NCBI GenBank assembly: GCA_964368495.1
Contig: CAYJAJ010000035.1
Span: 1 to 11,858 of the forward strand
Direction of reading: 5' to 3'
Length of the DNA: 11,858 nucleotides
Source of the DNA: CALVGQ01 sp964368495
Lineage (GTDB): Bacteria; Bacillota_I; Bacilli_A; Erysipelotrichales; Erysipelotrichaceae
Each line of letters starts with the position of its first letter. The first letter of the stretch is position 1. Shown in pieces: positions 1 to 7,015 of this stretch. The position numbers were made by a program, and so were the translations under genes. Under the pieces are notes generated by a model. That model saw nothing but the letters and a program-made list of their open reading frames with translations, did no database searches and was not told where the DNA came from.

Positions 1-10
1 CTTTTTTTGA

Positions 11-2086
11 CTAATCTTGAACTTCTAATTCATTTACAGCTTCTTTAATTACTTTATCCGCAACAGCTGGTGGTGCTGCTTCATAACGATCAAACACCAT
101 TGTAAATTCACCGCGACCTTGGGTCATTGATCGAAGCTCAGTCGCATAAGATTGCATCTCAGCCATTGGAATTTCCGCTTCAACTAATTGTACATCCCCA
201 TTTAAATCCATACCCATAACCATTCCGCGACGTTTATTTACATCCCCCATAATGGTACCAGTAAATTCCTCAGGAATAGAAATTTCAACTTTACCGATTG
301 GTTCAAGTAAAATTGGTTTTGCTTTCGGCATACCTGCTTTGTAGGCAAGTCTTGCAGCTGACTTAAATGCAATCTCTTTTGAATCAACATCGTGATACGA
401 TCCATCATAGAGTGTTGCTTTTACACCAACAACTCGATAACCCGCAAGCACTCCCTTTTCCATACACTCACGAAGTCCTGCTTCAACTGCTGGAAAATAC
501 TGACGTGGAACAGATCCGCCAAATACATCCTCTTCAAAAACCATTTCAACTTCTTCAGTAGGTTCAAAACGAATCCAAACATGCCCGTATTGTCCTGCTC
601 CACCTGTTTGTTTTTTATGTTTCCCTTCTACTTCCACACTACCACGAATCGTTTCGCGATATTGCACTTTAGGTGTTGTTGTAGTAACTTCAACTTTATA
701 CTTTGTTTTTAATTTATTAATTAAAACATCAATTTGTTGATCACCAATTGCATACATCACTGTTTCTTTAGTTTCTGTATTTCTTACTATATTAATTGAT
801 TTATCTTCATCAGCCATTTTTGCTAAAGCAAAACTTACTTTATCTTCATCAGCTTTTGTCTTAGGCCAAATAGCTACTCCGAGCATTGGCATTGGATACT
901 TTGTCGCTTCATATTTTACAAGTTTTGATTTAGTCGCTAGAGTATCGTTGGTTTCAGTATGTTGAAGTTTTATAACAGCTCCAATATCACCAGTAAATAA
1001 TTTACCAACCGCTACTTGAACTTTCCCTTTCATAATATAAATTTGATTAATTTTTTCTATCTCTTCTTTTTGAACATTAATTACTTGTGCATCAGTAGTA
1101 AGCACACCAGTCATTACTTTTATTAAAGAAATTCTCCCTACAAATGGGTCTACAATTGTTTTATAAACAAAGGCAGACATACTTTCATTTTCATTTGTCT
1201 CAAGAAGTACTGAATTTGAATTTTCATCATAAGCATTAACTGTACCTTTTTCAGCATAACTAGGAAAATATTCACTCACTAAGTCAAGCAATCGTTCAAT
1301 CCCTACACATTGAGTAGCAACCCCACTATAACATGGTCTAATTTCACCATTGCGAACTCCAATTCTTAATCCACGTGCAATTTCATTTTCATCGAAATTT
1401 TCACCCGAAAAATACTTTTCCATTAAATCGTCATCACCCATTGCAATTGCTTCAGCAATTTGATTGTAATATGCATCAACACGATCACGATATTTTTCTG
1501 GAACCTCTTTAGCGTTATCTCGGTCATTATAATACCATGCCTTTTTTCTTAAAATATTAATACTTCCGATTACATTACGATTTTCATCGCGCATTGGCAT
1601 TTCGAAAGGAATAACACTTTTCCCAAATTTATCACGAAGTTGATTGTATGTACGATCAAATGTCGCATTTTCATCATCTACTTTATTTACAAAGAAAATA
1701 GTTGGGAGCTTTTTTTCATTTGCTAATCGAAATGCTTTTTCTGTTCCTGCTTCAACACCTTCTTTAGCGCTCACTGCAATTAATGCATTATCTGCGACTG
1801 CTAATCCCGAGCGCATATCTCCTTCATAATCTAAATAACCTGGTGTATCTATGAAGTTAATTTTGCAGTCTTTCCACTCAATTGGAACTACTGAAGTATA
1901 GACTGAATAACCTCTTTTAATTTCCTCTTGGTCATAGTCCGATGTACTATTGCCATCAAGAGTTTTTCCCATGCGATCAATTTCTTTCGTAAAATAAAGC
2001 GCCGCTTCAACAATGCTTGTTTTTCCACATCCACTATGTCCAAGTAAAACTACATTTCTTACTTCATTCGCTAAATAATCTTTCAT
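11..2086 (-). CDS. EF-G-like translational GTPase paralog (EF-G2 type)
   Basis: This 691-aa protein has the whole EF-G domain layout. The G domain shows a P-loop GHSGCGKT (residues 16-23), DTPG (80-83) and NKVD (134-137). Domain IV shows GGAGQYGHV (495-503) and YHDVDS (564-569, the loop that enters the decoding centre in EF-G). Domain V shows GDVNKRRG (614-621). It differs from housekeeping EF-G, which has AHIDAGKT and DTPGHVDF: the residue after DTPG, the catalytic His of translational GTPases, is Tyr84, and the switch I Thr is Ser61. This fits the EF-G2-like paralog family, whose role is not well defined; ribosome binding in the cytosol is inferred. The start is 12 nt after the ankyrin gene's stop, with an AGAGGG SD overlapping that stop, so the two are co-transcribed and probably translationally coupled. 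It is unlikely to be the main fusA because rpsL, rpsG and tuf are absent nearby. Confidence 0.93.
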   Translation of the reverse strand: MKDYLANEVRNVVLLGHSGCGKTSIVEAALYFTKEIDRMGKTLDGNSTSDYDQEEIKRGYSVYTSVVPIEWKDCKINFIDTPGYLDYEGDMRSGLAVADNALIAVSAKEGVEAGTEKAFRLANEKKLPTIFFVNKVDDENATFDRTYNQLRDKFGKSVIPFEMPMRDENRNVIGSINILRKKAWYYNDRDNAKEVPEKYRDRVDAYYNQIAEAIAMGDDDLMEKYFSGENFDENEIARGLRIGVRNGEIRPCYSGVATQCVGIERLLDLVSEYFPSYAEKGTVNAYDENSNSVLLETNENESMSAFVYKTIVDPFVGRISLIKVMTGVLTTDAQVINVQKEEIEKINQIYIMKGKVQVAVGKLFTGDIGAVIKLQHTETNDTLATKSKLVKYEATKYPMPMLGVAIWPKTKADEDKVSFALAKMADEDKSINIVRNTETKETVMYAIGDQQIDVLINKLKTKYKVEVTTTTPKVQYRETIRGSVEVEGKHKKQTGGAGQYGHVWIRFEPTEEVEMVFEEDVFGGSVPRQYFPAVEAGLRECMEKGVLAGYRVVGVKATLYDGSYHDVDSKEIAFKSAARLAYKAGMPKAKPILLEPIGKVEISIPEEFTGTIMGDVNKRRGMVMGMDLNGDVQLVEAEIPMAEMQSYATELRSMTQGRGEFTMVFDRYEAAPPAVADKVIKEAVNELEVQD

Positions 2087-2098
2087 CTTAGTCGCCCT

Positions 2099-2767
2099 CT
2101 ATTTCAAAATTTCTTTCAAATCTGCTAAACACTCAACACGCACATAGTGAATGGCTTTATTTTTATCAACATCCATTACTTCTTTATCTGCACCGTGCTC
2201 AATTAGATAAACTACTAACTCTTTAATTCCGCTGTATGCAGCACGCATCAGTGCCGTTGTTCCATTATTATCCCTAAAATTAATATCAGCATCTGCATCA
2301 ACAAGTAACGTAATAATATCTGCTTTGCATCCTAAGACCGCTTCCATCAAAGCTGTTCTTCCTTTGTTATCTCTGGTGTTAACATTTGCACCATTTCCAA
2401 TTAAATAATGGCATACATCAAACTCACCTAAGAACGCAGCGCGCATCAATGATGTTCTTCCATTGTTGTCATGGCTATTAACATCACTACCAGCAACTAC
2501 AAGCATTTTACATATTTCTAAATAACCTTTTTTTGCAGCACCCATTAATGCAGTTTTATTATTTAAATCCCGCTGCCTAACATCTGCACCATTGTCTAGC
2601 AAAAAACGTACGATATCTTCATGACCACGTTTCGCACTTCTCATTAATGCTGTTCTTCCATCACCAGAAGCCACATTGACATCTGCACCTTGAGCAACAG
2701 TTGCACAAACTTTTCCAAAATCCCCTGCAGCTGCTGCATCCCAAAACTCCTTGTTTAATTGATCCAT
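2099..2767 (-). CDS. Ankyrin-repeat protein
   Basis: The 222-aa protein is built almost entirely of about seven 33-residue ankyrin repeats starting near residue 4, with units beginning near 36, 69, 102, 135 and 168 and a degenerate last one. Each unit carries a GRTALM-x-AA-x-x-G type core. The usual 'PLH' of ankyrin repeats is 'ALM' here, and the hairpin ends read GADVN or similar. There is no signal peptide or membrane segment, so it should be a cytosolic protein-binding scaffold; the partner is not visible. The start is secure: AAGGAGGA (2774-2781) sits 6 nt before ATG. It is the first gene of a two-gene operon with the EF-G-like GTPase, which makes that GTPase or the ribosome a possible partner (inference only). 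Confidence 0.92.
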   Translation of the reverse strand: MDQLNKEFWDAAAAGDFGKVCATVAQGADVNVASGDGRTALMRSAKRGHEDIVRFLLDNGADVRQRDLNNKTALMGAAKKGYLEICKMLVVAGSDVNSHDNNGRTSLMRAAFLGEFDVCHYLIGNGANVNTRDNKGRTALMEAVLGCKADIITLLVDADADINFRDNNGTTALMRAAYSGIKELVVYLIEHGADKEVMDVDKNKAIHYVRVECLADLKEILK

Positions 2768-2940
2768 AATTATTCCTCCTTATTTTAGATCATTTATGAA
2801 GGTGTATCTAAATATAATTCAAAAAGAACTTCCTTGAAATGATAAATAAGATACTTCCTTATTTGTATCTAATCGTTACAGAAAAAGCTATTTAATATGT
2901 TGAATTTTAATGAATTATTTTTAACTTTCCTGCAAGATAT
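2768..2940 (-). promoter_or_regulatory. Leader of the ankyrin/EF-G-like operon, with repeats
   Basis: This 173-nt stretch holds no gene. It contains GTATCTAA twice (2804-2811 and 2865-2872), ACTTCCTT twice (2828-2835 and 2853-2860), and two overlapping inverted repeats: AGATAC/GTATCT at 2849-2854/2865-2870, and AAATAAG/CTTATTT at 2844-2850/2858-2864. The two hairpins are mutually exclusive but AT-rich and weak. A possible -35 (TTGAAT, minus strand, 2817-2822) has no convincing -10 at the right distance. I do not recognise a known riboswitch. The operon may depend on read-through from the promoter at 3065-3093. Confidence 0.35.
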
Positions 2941-3040
2941 AAAAAAGATGGACATAGTTAATCCATCTTAAAAGTTCTGTGGAAGCATACAAATACTCAC
3001 CTTGTTCTATTTTTTTTGAATAAGAACCGAAAGCATTCAT
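2921..3040 (-). CDS. 39-aa leader peptide or small protein
   Basis: The peptide begins MNAFGSYSKKIEQGEYLYAS and ends ILQES; I do not recognise it. It is supported by a complete expression unit: -35/-10 boxes at 3088-3093 and 3065-3070, a GAGGTGG SD (3045-3051) 4 nt before ATG, and a stop at 2921-2923. An upstream in-frame ATG at 3115 has no SD and would place the -10 inside the gene, so the 3040 start is preferred. The last third of the ORF is encoded by the terminator hairpin, unusual for a normal gene but typical of leader peptides in ribosome-mediated attenuation. It could instead be an autonomous mini-gene, or the ORF may be fortuitous on a small RNA. Confidence 0.5.
   Translation of the reverse strand: MNAFGSYSKKIEQGEYLYASTELLRWINYVHLFYILQES
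2941..2969 (-). terminator. Intrinsic terminator overlapping the 39-codon ORF
   Basis: On the minus strand an 8-bp stem AAGATGGA/TCCATCTT (2945-2952 with 2962-2969) with a 9-nt loop runs directly into a TTTTTT tract (2941-2946). It lies inside the 3' end of the small ORF 2921-3040 and upstream of the ankyrin operon. It could therefore end transcripts from the promoter at 3065-3093 unless ribosomes melt it. Confidence 0.7.
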
Positions 3041-3064
3041 AATTCCACCTCTCTTCTTATTATT

Positions 3065-3093
3065 ATTGTAATCGCTATCACAAAAATTTACAA
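3065..3093 (-). promoter_or_regulatory. Sigma-A promoter for the 39-aa ORF
   Basis: Minus strand: TTGTAA (3088-3093), 17-nt spacer, TACAAT (3065-3070). The expected start near 3058 lies just upstream of the SD at 3045-3051. Matches are 4/6 and 5/6 with ideal spacing. Confidence 0.6.
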
Positions 3094-3148
3094 CATCTTT
3101 TTTATAAAACTCCATATTATTTTATGCAATAACAAACTCGTAAAAACC

Positions 3149-3982
3149 TTATTTATTTAAAACTACATGAGTAGGATATGGAATCACAATTTTAGATTCA
3201 TCAAATTTTTCTTTTATTGCTTTTCGTAAATCACATGTTGCAATAAAGCCATCACTTGCATTTTTTGTATGAAAAGACAATCTCAAATCAATTCCATAAT
3301 CGCCTAAGTTAATCACAATACATGAAATGTACTCTTTATCCTCATCATTTAGTACTAAATAATGATTAATTGCACATTCTTTAATAATATTCATCGCATC
3401 ATCAATATTGCTTTCATAACTAATAGAAAGTGTTAAAAAATTATTAAATGGATAACTACTATCTTTGTTTTCAATAATACTACTATTCATAATGCTGTTT
3501 GGTATTACAATCTCAGAGTTTTCGAAAGTTACGACAACTGTATGTCTTAGTCCTATTTCTTTTATTCTGCCATTAATATTTTTATCCACTATGCAAATTA
3601 AATCATCCACCCTAAATGGCTGATAAAAAGCTAGAAAAAAACCGCCTACAATATTTGACATAGATTCTTGTGACGCTAAAGCTAAAGCTACTCCAAACAC
3701 ACTAGATGTCCCCAGTAATAAAGTACCTAAAGATGAAAATGCTTTGAATTGGATTAATATCAAATAAATTAAAAACCCATAGACAAGGACTTTAACGATA
3801 TTAAGCGAAAAATTATAGATAGTTTCAGCAGATTTTCCTTTTTTAAGTACTGATCTTTCACAAATTCGCTTAAATGCTCTTAATAATAATTTTGCGGTTA
3901 CAAACAAAATTAATGCGTAAACAAAAGTCAATAAATATCCCATTTCTGTATATTCGATTCCAAACGCTAAAATACTTTCCAT
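3149..3982 (-). CDS. MscS-family mechanosensitive channel
   Basis: Numbered from the chosen start, the protein has 277 aa, close to E. coli MscS (286). Hydrophobic segments lie at about 15-36 (TM1), 60-78 (TM2) and 84-118 (TM3). TM3 has the Gly/Ala-rich pore helix (GVALALASQ, then NIVGGFFLAFYQPFRVDD) that leads into the beta domain. A cytoplasmic vestibule domain follows, including 'ENSEIVIPNS'. The family releases solutes during hypo-osmotic shock at the cytoplasmic membrane. The start at 3982 is chosen over the in-frame ATG at 4012 because AGGAATGGTGAG precedes it and because the best promoter's -10 (4004-4009) lies downstream of 4012. It appears to be transcribed alone. Confidence 0.93.
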   Translation of the reverse strand: MESILAFGIEYTEMGYLLTFVYALILFVTAKLLLRAFKRICERSVLKKGKSAETIYNFSLNIVKVLVYGFLIYLILIQFKAFSSLGTLLLGTSSVFGVALALASQESMSNIVGGFFLAFYQPFRVDDLICIVDKNINGRIKEIGLRHTVVVTFENSEIVIPNSIMNSSIIENKDSSYPFNNFLTLSISYESNIDDAMNIIKECAINHYLVLNDEDKEYISCIVINLGDYGIDLRLSFHTKNASDGFIATCDLRKAIKEKFDESKIVIPYPTHVVLNK

Positions 3983-4003
3983 AAACTCACCATTCCTACT
4001 ATG

Positions 4004-4032
4004 AAGATACATGAATTAAGCTTATCCGTCAA
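4004..4032 (-). promoter_or_regulatory. Promoter of the MscS-like gene
   Basis: Minus strand: TTGACG (4027-4032), 17-nt spacer, TATCTT (4004-4009). The transcript would start near 3998, only a few bases before the SD. This placement is what argues for the 3982 start codon. Confidence 0.55.
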
Positions 4033-4041
4033 CCTAAACAA

Positions 4042-4062
4042 AGGGCAAAAATATTTTGCCCT
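4042..4062 (-). terminator. Terminator hairpin after the peptidoglycan-binding gene
   Basis: A 9-bp stem AGGGCAAAA/TTTTGCCCT (4042-4050 with 4054-4062) with a 3-nt loop overlaps the stop codon of the 4061-4738 gene. On the minus strand it is followed by TTTGTTT, a short and interrupted T tract, so termination may be partial. Confidence 0.55.
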
Positions 4063-4738
4063 ACTTGTTAACTACATTTAATCGTACATCGTCTGGATGA
4101 ACTTCCTTCATAATTGATAACCAGGTATTGCTTCCGACAATCCCATCAACTGCTAACCCATTTGTTCTTTGATATTCTTTAACTAAATATTCTAATTTCA
4201 TATCAAATTCTCCATTAAGCTCCTCTACAGGATAGCTTAATGCCCACAATGTATCCTGTAACACAAAAACCGCTACACCAATGTCACCAAACCTTAAACT
4301 AGGGAATGGAATTACTTCATTGACGTGCTCCCCACACTGATGCATATGAACAACCGTAGAGTCTATATCCATATGCCCTATTTTTGTAAACTGATTAGAG
4401 AATTCCAATGCCTTTGTTAAATTAACCTTATCGCAATAACTTAGATTCTCAGCACCATTACAAGCACTTCCTAATTTATGAACATACATTCCATTTTTTA
4501 CTACTTGCCAACCTCGAAAAAAACCTTCATTGACATGAAATGGATACATTTCATGATCAATTGAACTTTCAAACGCCTCTAAGAATGCTTTGGAAGACCA
4601 CAAAACATTTGTATTGTTATCGCCTAAAAATGCACTCACAGTTAAATGCTTATTCGTAGTATAAGGCATATCTTGACTAAGAGACCTTTCATACTTTTCA
4701 ATTTTGTTTAATTCTTCGTTGTGTACATATATAATCAT
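4061..4738 (-). CDS. Peptidoglycan-binding protein with degenerate peptidase-like N-terminus
   Basis: This 225-aa protein has a C-terminal PG_binding_1 domain (about residues 175-213: hydrophobic helix, then GLAVDGIVGSNTWLSI). The N-terminus (YVHNEELNKIEKYER, then MPYTTNKHLTVSAFLG and NVLWSSKAFLEAFE) resembles, from memory, Clostridia proteins with a Hedgehog/DD-peptidase (M15/VanY-like) fold joined to this domain. In those, a GSQHYAG-x-AFD motif and a later WVHFD carry metal ligands. The matching region here reads GSACNGAENLSY and VVHMHQ, so the ligands seem lost. There is no signal peptide, so export is unexplained; phage, spore or lysis release are possible. GGGGTGA (4745-4751) precedes the start. 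It diverges from another peptidoglycan-binding gene at 4848. Confidence 0.75.
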   Translation of the reverse strand: MIIYVHNEELNKIEKYERSLSQDMPYTTNKHLTVSAFLGDNNTNVLWSSKAFLEAFESSIDHEMYPFHVNEGFFRGWQVVKNGMYVHKLGSACNGAENLSYCDKVNLTKALEFSNQFTKIGHMDIDSTVVHMHQCGEHVNEVIPFPSLRFGDIGVAVFVLQDTLWALSYPVEELNGEFDMKLEYLVKEYQRTNGLAVDGIVGSNTWLSIMKEVHPDDVRLNVVNK

Positions 4739-4772
4739 TTTTTATCACCCCACTACATTTTATTCAAAATAT

Positions 4773-4801
4773 AAAATATGTTTGGGCATAGTTCATATCA
4801 A
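4773..4801 (-). promoter_or_regulatory. Promoter of the 4061-4738 gene
   Basis: Minus strand: TTGATA (4796-4801), 17-nt spacer, TATTTT (4773-4778), giving a leader of about 30 nt. It overlaps the divergent promoter at 4782-4810, so the two genes may compete for polymerase. Confidence 0.45.
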
Positions 4802-4810
4802 TATTATAAT
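4782..4810 (+). promoter_or_regulatory. Promoter of the tandem peptidoglycan-binding gene
   Basis: Plus strand: TTGGGC (4782-4787), 17-nt spacer, perfect TATAAT (4805-4810). The SD AAAGGTGG follows at 4833-4840. Confidence 0.55.
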
Positions 4811-4847
4811 ATTTTTCATATCCTACCATTAGAAAGGTGGTAAGATT

Positions 4848-5327
4848 ATGGCTTTTGTAATCACAGAAGGAAACGAAGGTTTATCGATAATAAAAATTCA
4901 AGAATATTTAAATGAGTTGAATTCCCTGTATCCTTTTATACCTATAGTAAAAATAGATGGTATTTATAGCAACGAAACAATCAACTCAATCTTCACATTT
5001 CAAAAAGAAACAGGATTGCCTGCAAACGGTATTATTGATACTCTCACATGGGATAAGATAATTACAAAACACAAAGCAGTTAATCAAACTACTTATTTTA
5101 ATTCAACATATAGTGCGTGCATCCGCTATGGAAATGTTGGACTTGATGTCCAAAAAATACAAGGATATCTTAATCTATTACTTCCTACCAATAAACAAAT
5201 TGTTATCGATGGGCATTTTGGAATTGACACCGAATCAAAAGTTATCAAATTTCAAATCAAAAATGAATTAGAAGCTAATGGAGAAATCGATGATAAAACA
5301 TGGAATAGAATAATTGAACTACTTTAA
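4848..5327 (+). CDS. Protein with two tandem peptidoglycan-binding domains
   Basis: The 159-aa protein is two PG_binding_1 units joined by a short linker. Unit 1 spans about residues 7-73, with IVKIDGIYSNETINSIFTFQ, GLPANGIID and TW. Unit 2 spans about residues 92-158, with VIDGHFGIDTESKVIKFQ, ANGEIDDKTW. There is no catalytic domain, signal peptide or membrane helix. Such stand-alone binding modules attach proteins to peptidoglycan or occur as pieces of lysins. The missing export signal is shared with the divergent neighbour, which suggests the two work together. The SD AAAGGTGG sits 7 nt before the ATG. No clear terminator follows before the next promoter. Confidence 0.88.
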   Translation: MAFVITEGNEGLSIIKIQEYLNELNSLYPFIPIVKIDGIYSNETINSIFTFQKETGLPANGIIDTLTWDKIITKHKAVNQTTYFNSTYSACIRYGNVGLDVQKIQGYLNLLLPTNKQIVIDGHFGIDTESKVIKFQIKNELEANGEIDDKTWNRIIELL

Positions 5328-5368
5328 AGAAAATATCAGTTTTAATTAAGTATTAAACAGCTAATTTA

Positions 5369-5377
5369 TGCTATAAT
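5369..5377 (+). promoter_or_regulatory. Extended -10 promoter of the small membrane protein
   Basis: TGCTATAAT is a perfect extended -10 (TGnTATAAT). No good -35 box is seen, as is common for this class. AGGTGA (5384-5389) and the ATG at 5396 follow closely. Confidence 0.55.
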
Positions 5378-5395
5378 ACAACTAGGTGATTAAAA

Positions 5396-5674
5396 ATGGA
5401 AATATTAGCTCAAATTAGCGATTTATTTATATGGATTAATATGCTTTTATTGTTTGTTGTCGTTATTGTCATTTTCCGATGCTTAAACGCTTTACTTAAA
5501 TTCGCTAAGGTAAGTACAAGTACTCTCTCACCCTTAGTTACTACTACAAACAGATTGAAGACGATGCAAGCACAGTCTTTAGAAATTCAACAATATTTTG
5601 CCCCAATATTAAAAATTGCTGGCTATATAATAAAAATTAGATTCTTAAAAAAATTAATTACACATAAGCATTAA
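5396..5674 (+). CDS. Small single-helix membrane protein, unknown function
   Basis: This 92-aa protein has a strong hydrophobic segment at about residues 11-35 (FIWINMLLLFVVVIVIFRCL). A polar, Ser/Thr-rich middle follows (about 39-60), and the tail is amphipathic and basic, ending KKLITHKH. I do not recognise a family. The likely arrangement is one transmembrane helix with a positively charged C-terminal part inside the cell. It has its own extended -10 promoter and SD, and its stop codon runs into a good terminator, so it is a self-contained single-gene unit. It is probably real, given this expression context. Confidence 0.72.
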   Translation: MEILAQISDLFIWINMLLLFVVVIVIFRCLNALLKFAKVSTSTLSPLVTTTNRLKTMQAQSLEIQQYFAPILKIAGYIIKIRFLKKLITHKH

Positions 5675-5696
5675 ACTGAGAAATTCTCAGTTTTTT
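5673..5696 (+). terminator. Terminator of the small membrane protein gene
   Basis: AAACTGAG (5673-5680), a 5-nt loop, CTCAGTTT (5686-5693), and a T run to 5696. The stem begins within the stop codon of the upstream gene. Confidence 0.85.
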
Positions 5697-5722
5697 ATTT
5701 CATGGAAATCTTTTAATTCGAC

Positions 5723-5745
5723 AAAAAACCCTGCAATGCAGGGTT
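5723..5745 (-). terminator. Terminator of the SPFH/RHH operon
   Basis: Minus strand: AACCCTG/CAGGGTT stem (5727-5733 with 5739-5745), a 5-nt loop, then TTTTTT (5723-5728). It overlaps the stop of the RHH gene and faces the converging terminator at 5673-5696. Confidence 0.85.
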
Positions 5746-5944
5746 AAATATCTAATTCTATTTTTTCATCTAATCTTTCTGAAACATATTTTCCATCTTT
5801 TTTTCTCTGACGTACACATTCACTTAGTAAATACTCAATCTGCCCATTAATTGATCTAAAATCATCCTCAGCCCACATTGCTATATCATTATATAATTTC
5901 GAAGATAACCGAAGTGGGATTTGCTTTTTTGATTTATCTGACAT
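5744..5944 (-). CDS. Ribbon-helix-helix (Arc-like) DNA-binding protein
   Basis: The 66-aa protein begins with a basic tail and a short beta strand, KQIPLRLSS (about residues 7-15). Two helices follow, LYNDIAMWAEDDF and INGQIEYLLSECVRQR, joined by RS-x-N. This is the MetJ/Arc fold, in which the strand enters the DNA major groove as part of a dimer. The FRS-x-NGQIEYLL signature is typical of the small Arc-like proteins found next to SPFH genes. Its start is 5 nt after the SPFH stop with no SD, so translation is coupled to the SPFH gene. The charged C-terminal tail is about 15 residues. It is a good candidate to autoregulate through the palindrome at 6985-7010. Confidence 0.9.
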   Translation of the reverse strand: MSDKSKKQIPLRLSSKLYNDIAMWAEDDFRSINGQIEYLLSECVRQRKKDGKYVSERLDEKIELDI

Positions 5945-5949
5945 CGTGA

Positions 5950-6966
5950 TTAATAAATACTACCTGAATTCACAATTGGCTGAGCATCTTTATTACCACA
6001 TAGTACTACCATTAAATTAGAAACCATCGCTGCTTTACGTTCTTCATCAAGCTCTACTATATCTTTTTCACTCAATTTAGATAAAGCCATTTCAACCATA
6101 CCAACTGCTCCATCAACGATTAACTTGCGTGCATCAACAACTGCAGCAGCTTGCTGACGTTGCAACATTGCCATTGCAATTTCAGGCGCATAGGCTAAAT
6201 AAGTTATGCGAGCATCTAGTATTTCTAAACCAGCAGATTCAACTTTCTGTTGAATTTCCTCTTTAATTCTTTGAGCAACTTGCTCACTAGAACCTCGTAG
6301 TGAACCTTCATCAGCTTGTCCATCTCCAGTAGTATCAATATTTTCTGACATGTCATAAGGATATAATCTTACAATATTTCGTAGCGATGCATCACATTGT
6401 AATGACAAAAACTCTTTATAATTATCAACGACAAACACAGCTTTAGCTGTATCTACTACACGCCAAATAACTGCAATACTAATTTCAACTGGGTTTCCTA
6501 AATAATCATTGATCTTTTGTTTTTGATTACTCAAAGTCATCTCTTTAAGCGAAATCACTTTTTTAGGTAAATTTAATGAAACATTTTGATTTTGACTATT
6601 AATAACAACACCCTGATCATTTTTAACATCTCCACTTTGACGAAGTGCAGTAGAACTTGCAGGATTTACCGCAGATACAAATGGATTAACAAAGTAAAAG
6701 CCTTCTTTTTTAATCGTACCAATGTAATTCCCAAATAAAGTAAGCACTAACGCTTCTTGTGGTTTAACCAGTTTAAGACCTAGTAAGATAATCCATCCTA
6801 GTACCATATAACCAAGGCACATAATGAATAATGGCACACCAAGTAAAGCATTCTCATCCATTATGTTTGTTGAAGTAACAAGCAAGAAAATTGAACCAAT
6901 TAACAACGCTATGTACAAAAGTAATACAGGCATCCCTTTTCTTGGGGTAATTAATTTCTCTTCCAT
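5950..6966 (-). CDS. SPFH/band-7 domain membrane protein
   Basis: Counted from the chosen start, the protein has 338 aa. Two N-terminal membrane helices (about 13-31 and 41-64) are followed directly by an SPFH domain (KPQEALVLTLFGNYIGT, then EGFYFVNPF, VEISIAVIWRVVDTAKAVF, YPYD) and a heptad-like Ala/Gln-rich coiled-coil stretch (APEIAMAMLQRQQAAAVVDARKLIV). SPFH proteins oligomerise into membrane scaffolds (stomatin, flotillin and HflK families). This subgroup usually sits beside an Arc-like gene, as here. The ATG at 6966 has GGAGG (6974-6978) 7 nt upstream; an in-frame ATG at 7002 would fall inside the operator and near the -10, so it is rejected. Expression is expected to be repressed through the palindrome over its promoter. 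Confidence 0.93.
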   Translation of the reverse strand: MEEKLITPRKGMPVLLLYIALLIGSIFLLVTSTNIMDENALLGVPLFIMCLGYMVLGWIILLGLKLVKPQEALVLTLFGNYIGTIKKEGFYFVNPFVSAVNPASSTALRQSGDVKNDQGVVINSQNQNVSLNLPKKVISLKEMTLSNQKQKINDYLGNPVEISIAVIWRVVDTAKAVFVVDNYKEFLSLQCDASLRNIVRLYPYDMSENIDTTGDGQADEGSLRGSSEQVAQRIKEEIQQKVESAGLEILDARITYLAYAPEIAMAMLQRQQAAAVVDARKLIVDGAVGMVEMALSKLSEKDIVELDEERKAAMVSNLMVVLCGNKDAQPIVNSGSIY

Positions 6967-6984
6967 ATATTTTCCTCCATATTT

Positions 6985-7015
6985 ATATCTAAATGATATC
7001 ATTTAGATATCATTT
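6985..7015. promoter_or_regulatory. Palindromic operator upstream of the SPFH gene
   Basis: Positions 6985-7010 are a perfect 26-bp inverted repeat centred between 6997 and 6998 (half site ATATCTAAATGAT). Overlaid on it, GATATCATTT occurs twice, at 6995-7004 and 7006-7015, an 11-bp period that is about one helical turn. The element covers the spacer and -10 of the SPFH promoter. Tandem or inverted sites at such spacing are typical for ribbon-helix-helix repressors, so the RHH protein at 5744-5944 is the likely ligand (inference). Confidence 0.75.

Noticed and set aside
367..712. Plus-strand ORFs inside the EF-G-like gene
   Set aside because: They lie opposite a strongly conserved coding region, have no SD and no recognisable domain.
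2921..3115. 64-aa version of the leader ORF starting at 3115
   Set aside because: No SD precedes the upstream ATG, and the predicted -35 and -10 lie inside it; the 3040 start is better supported.
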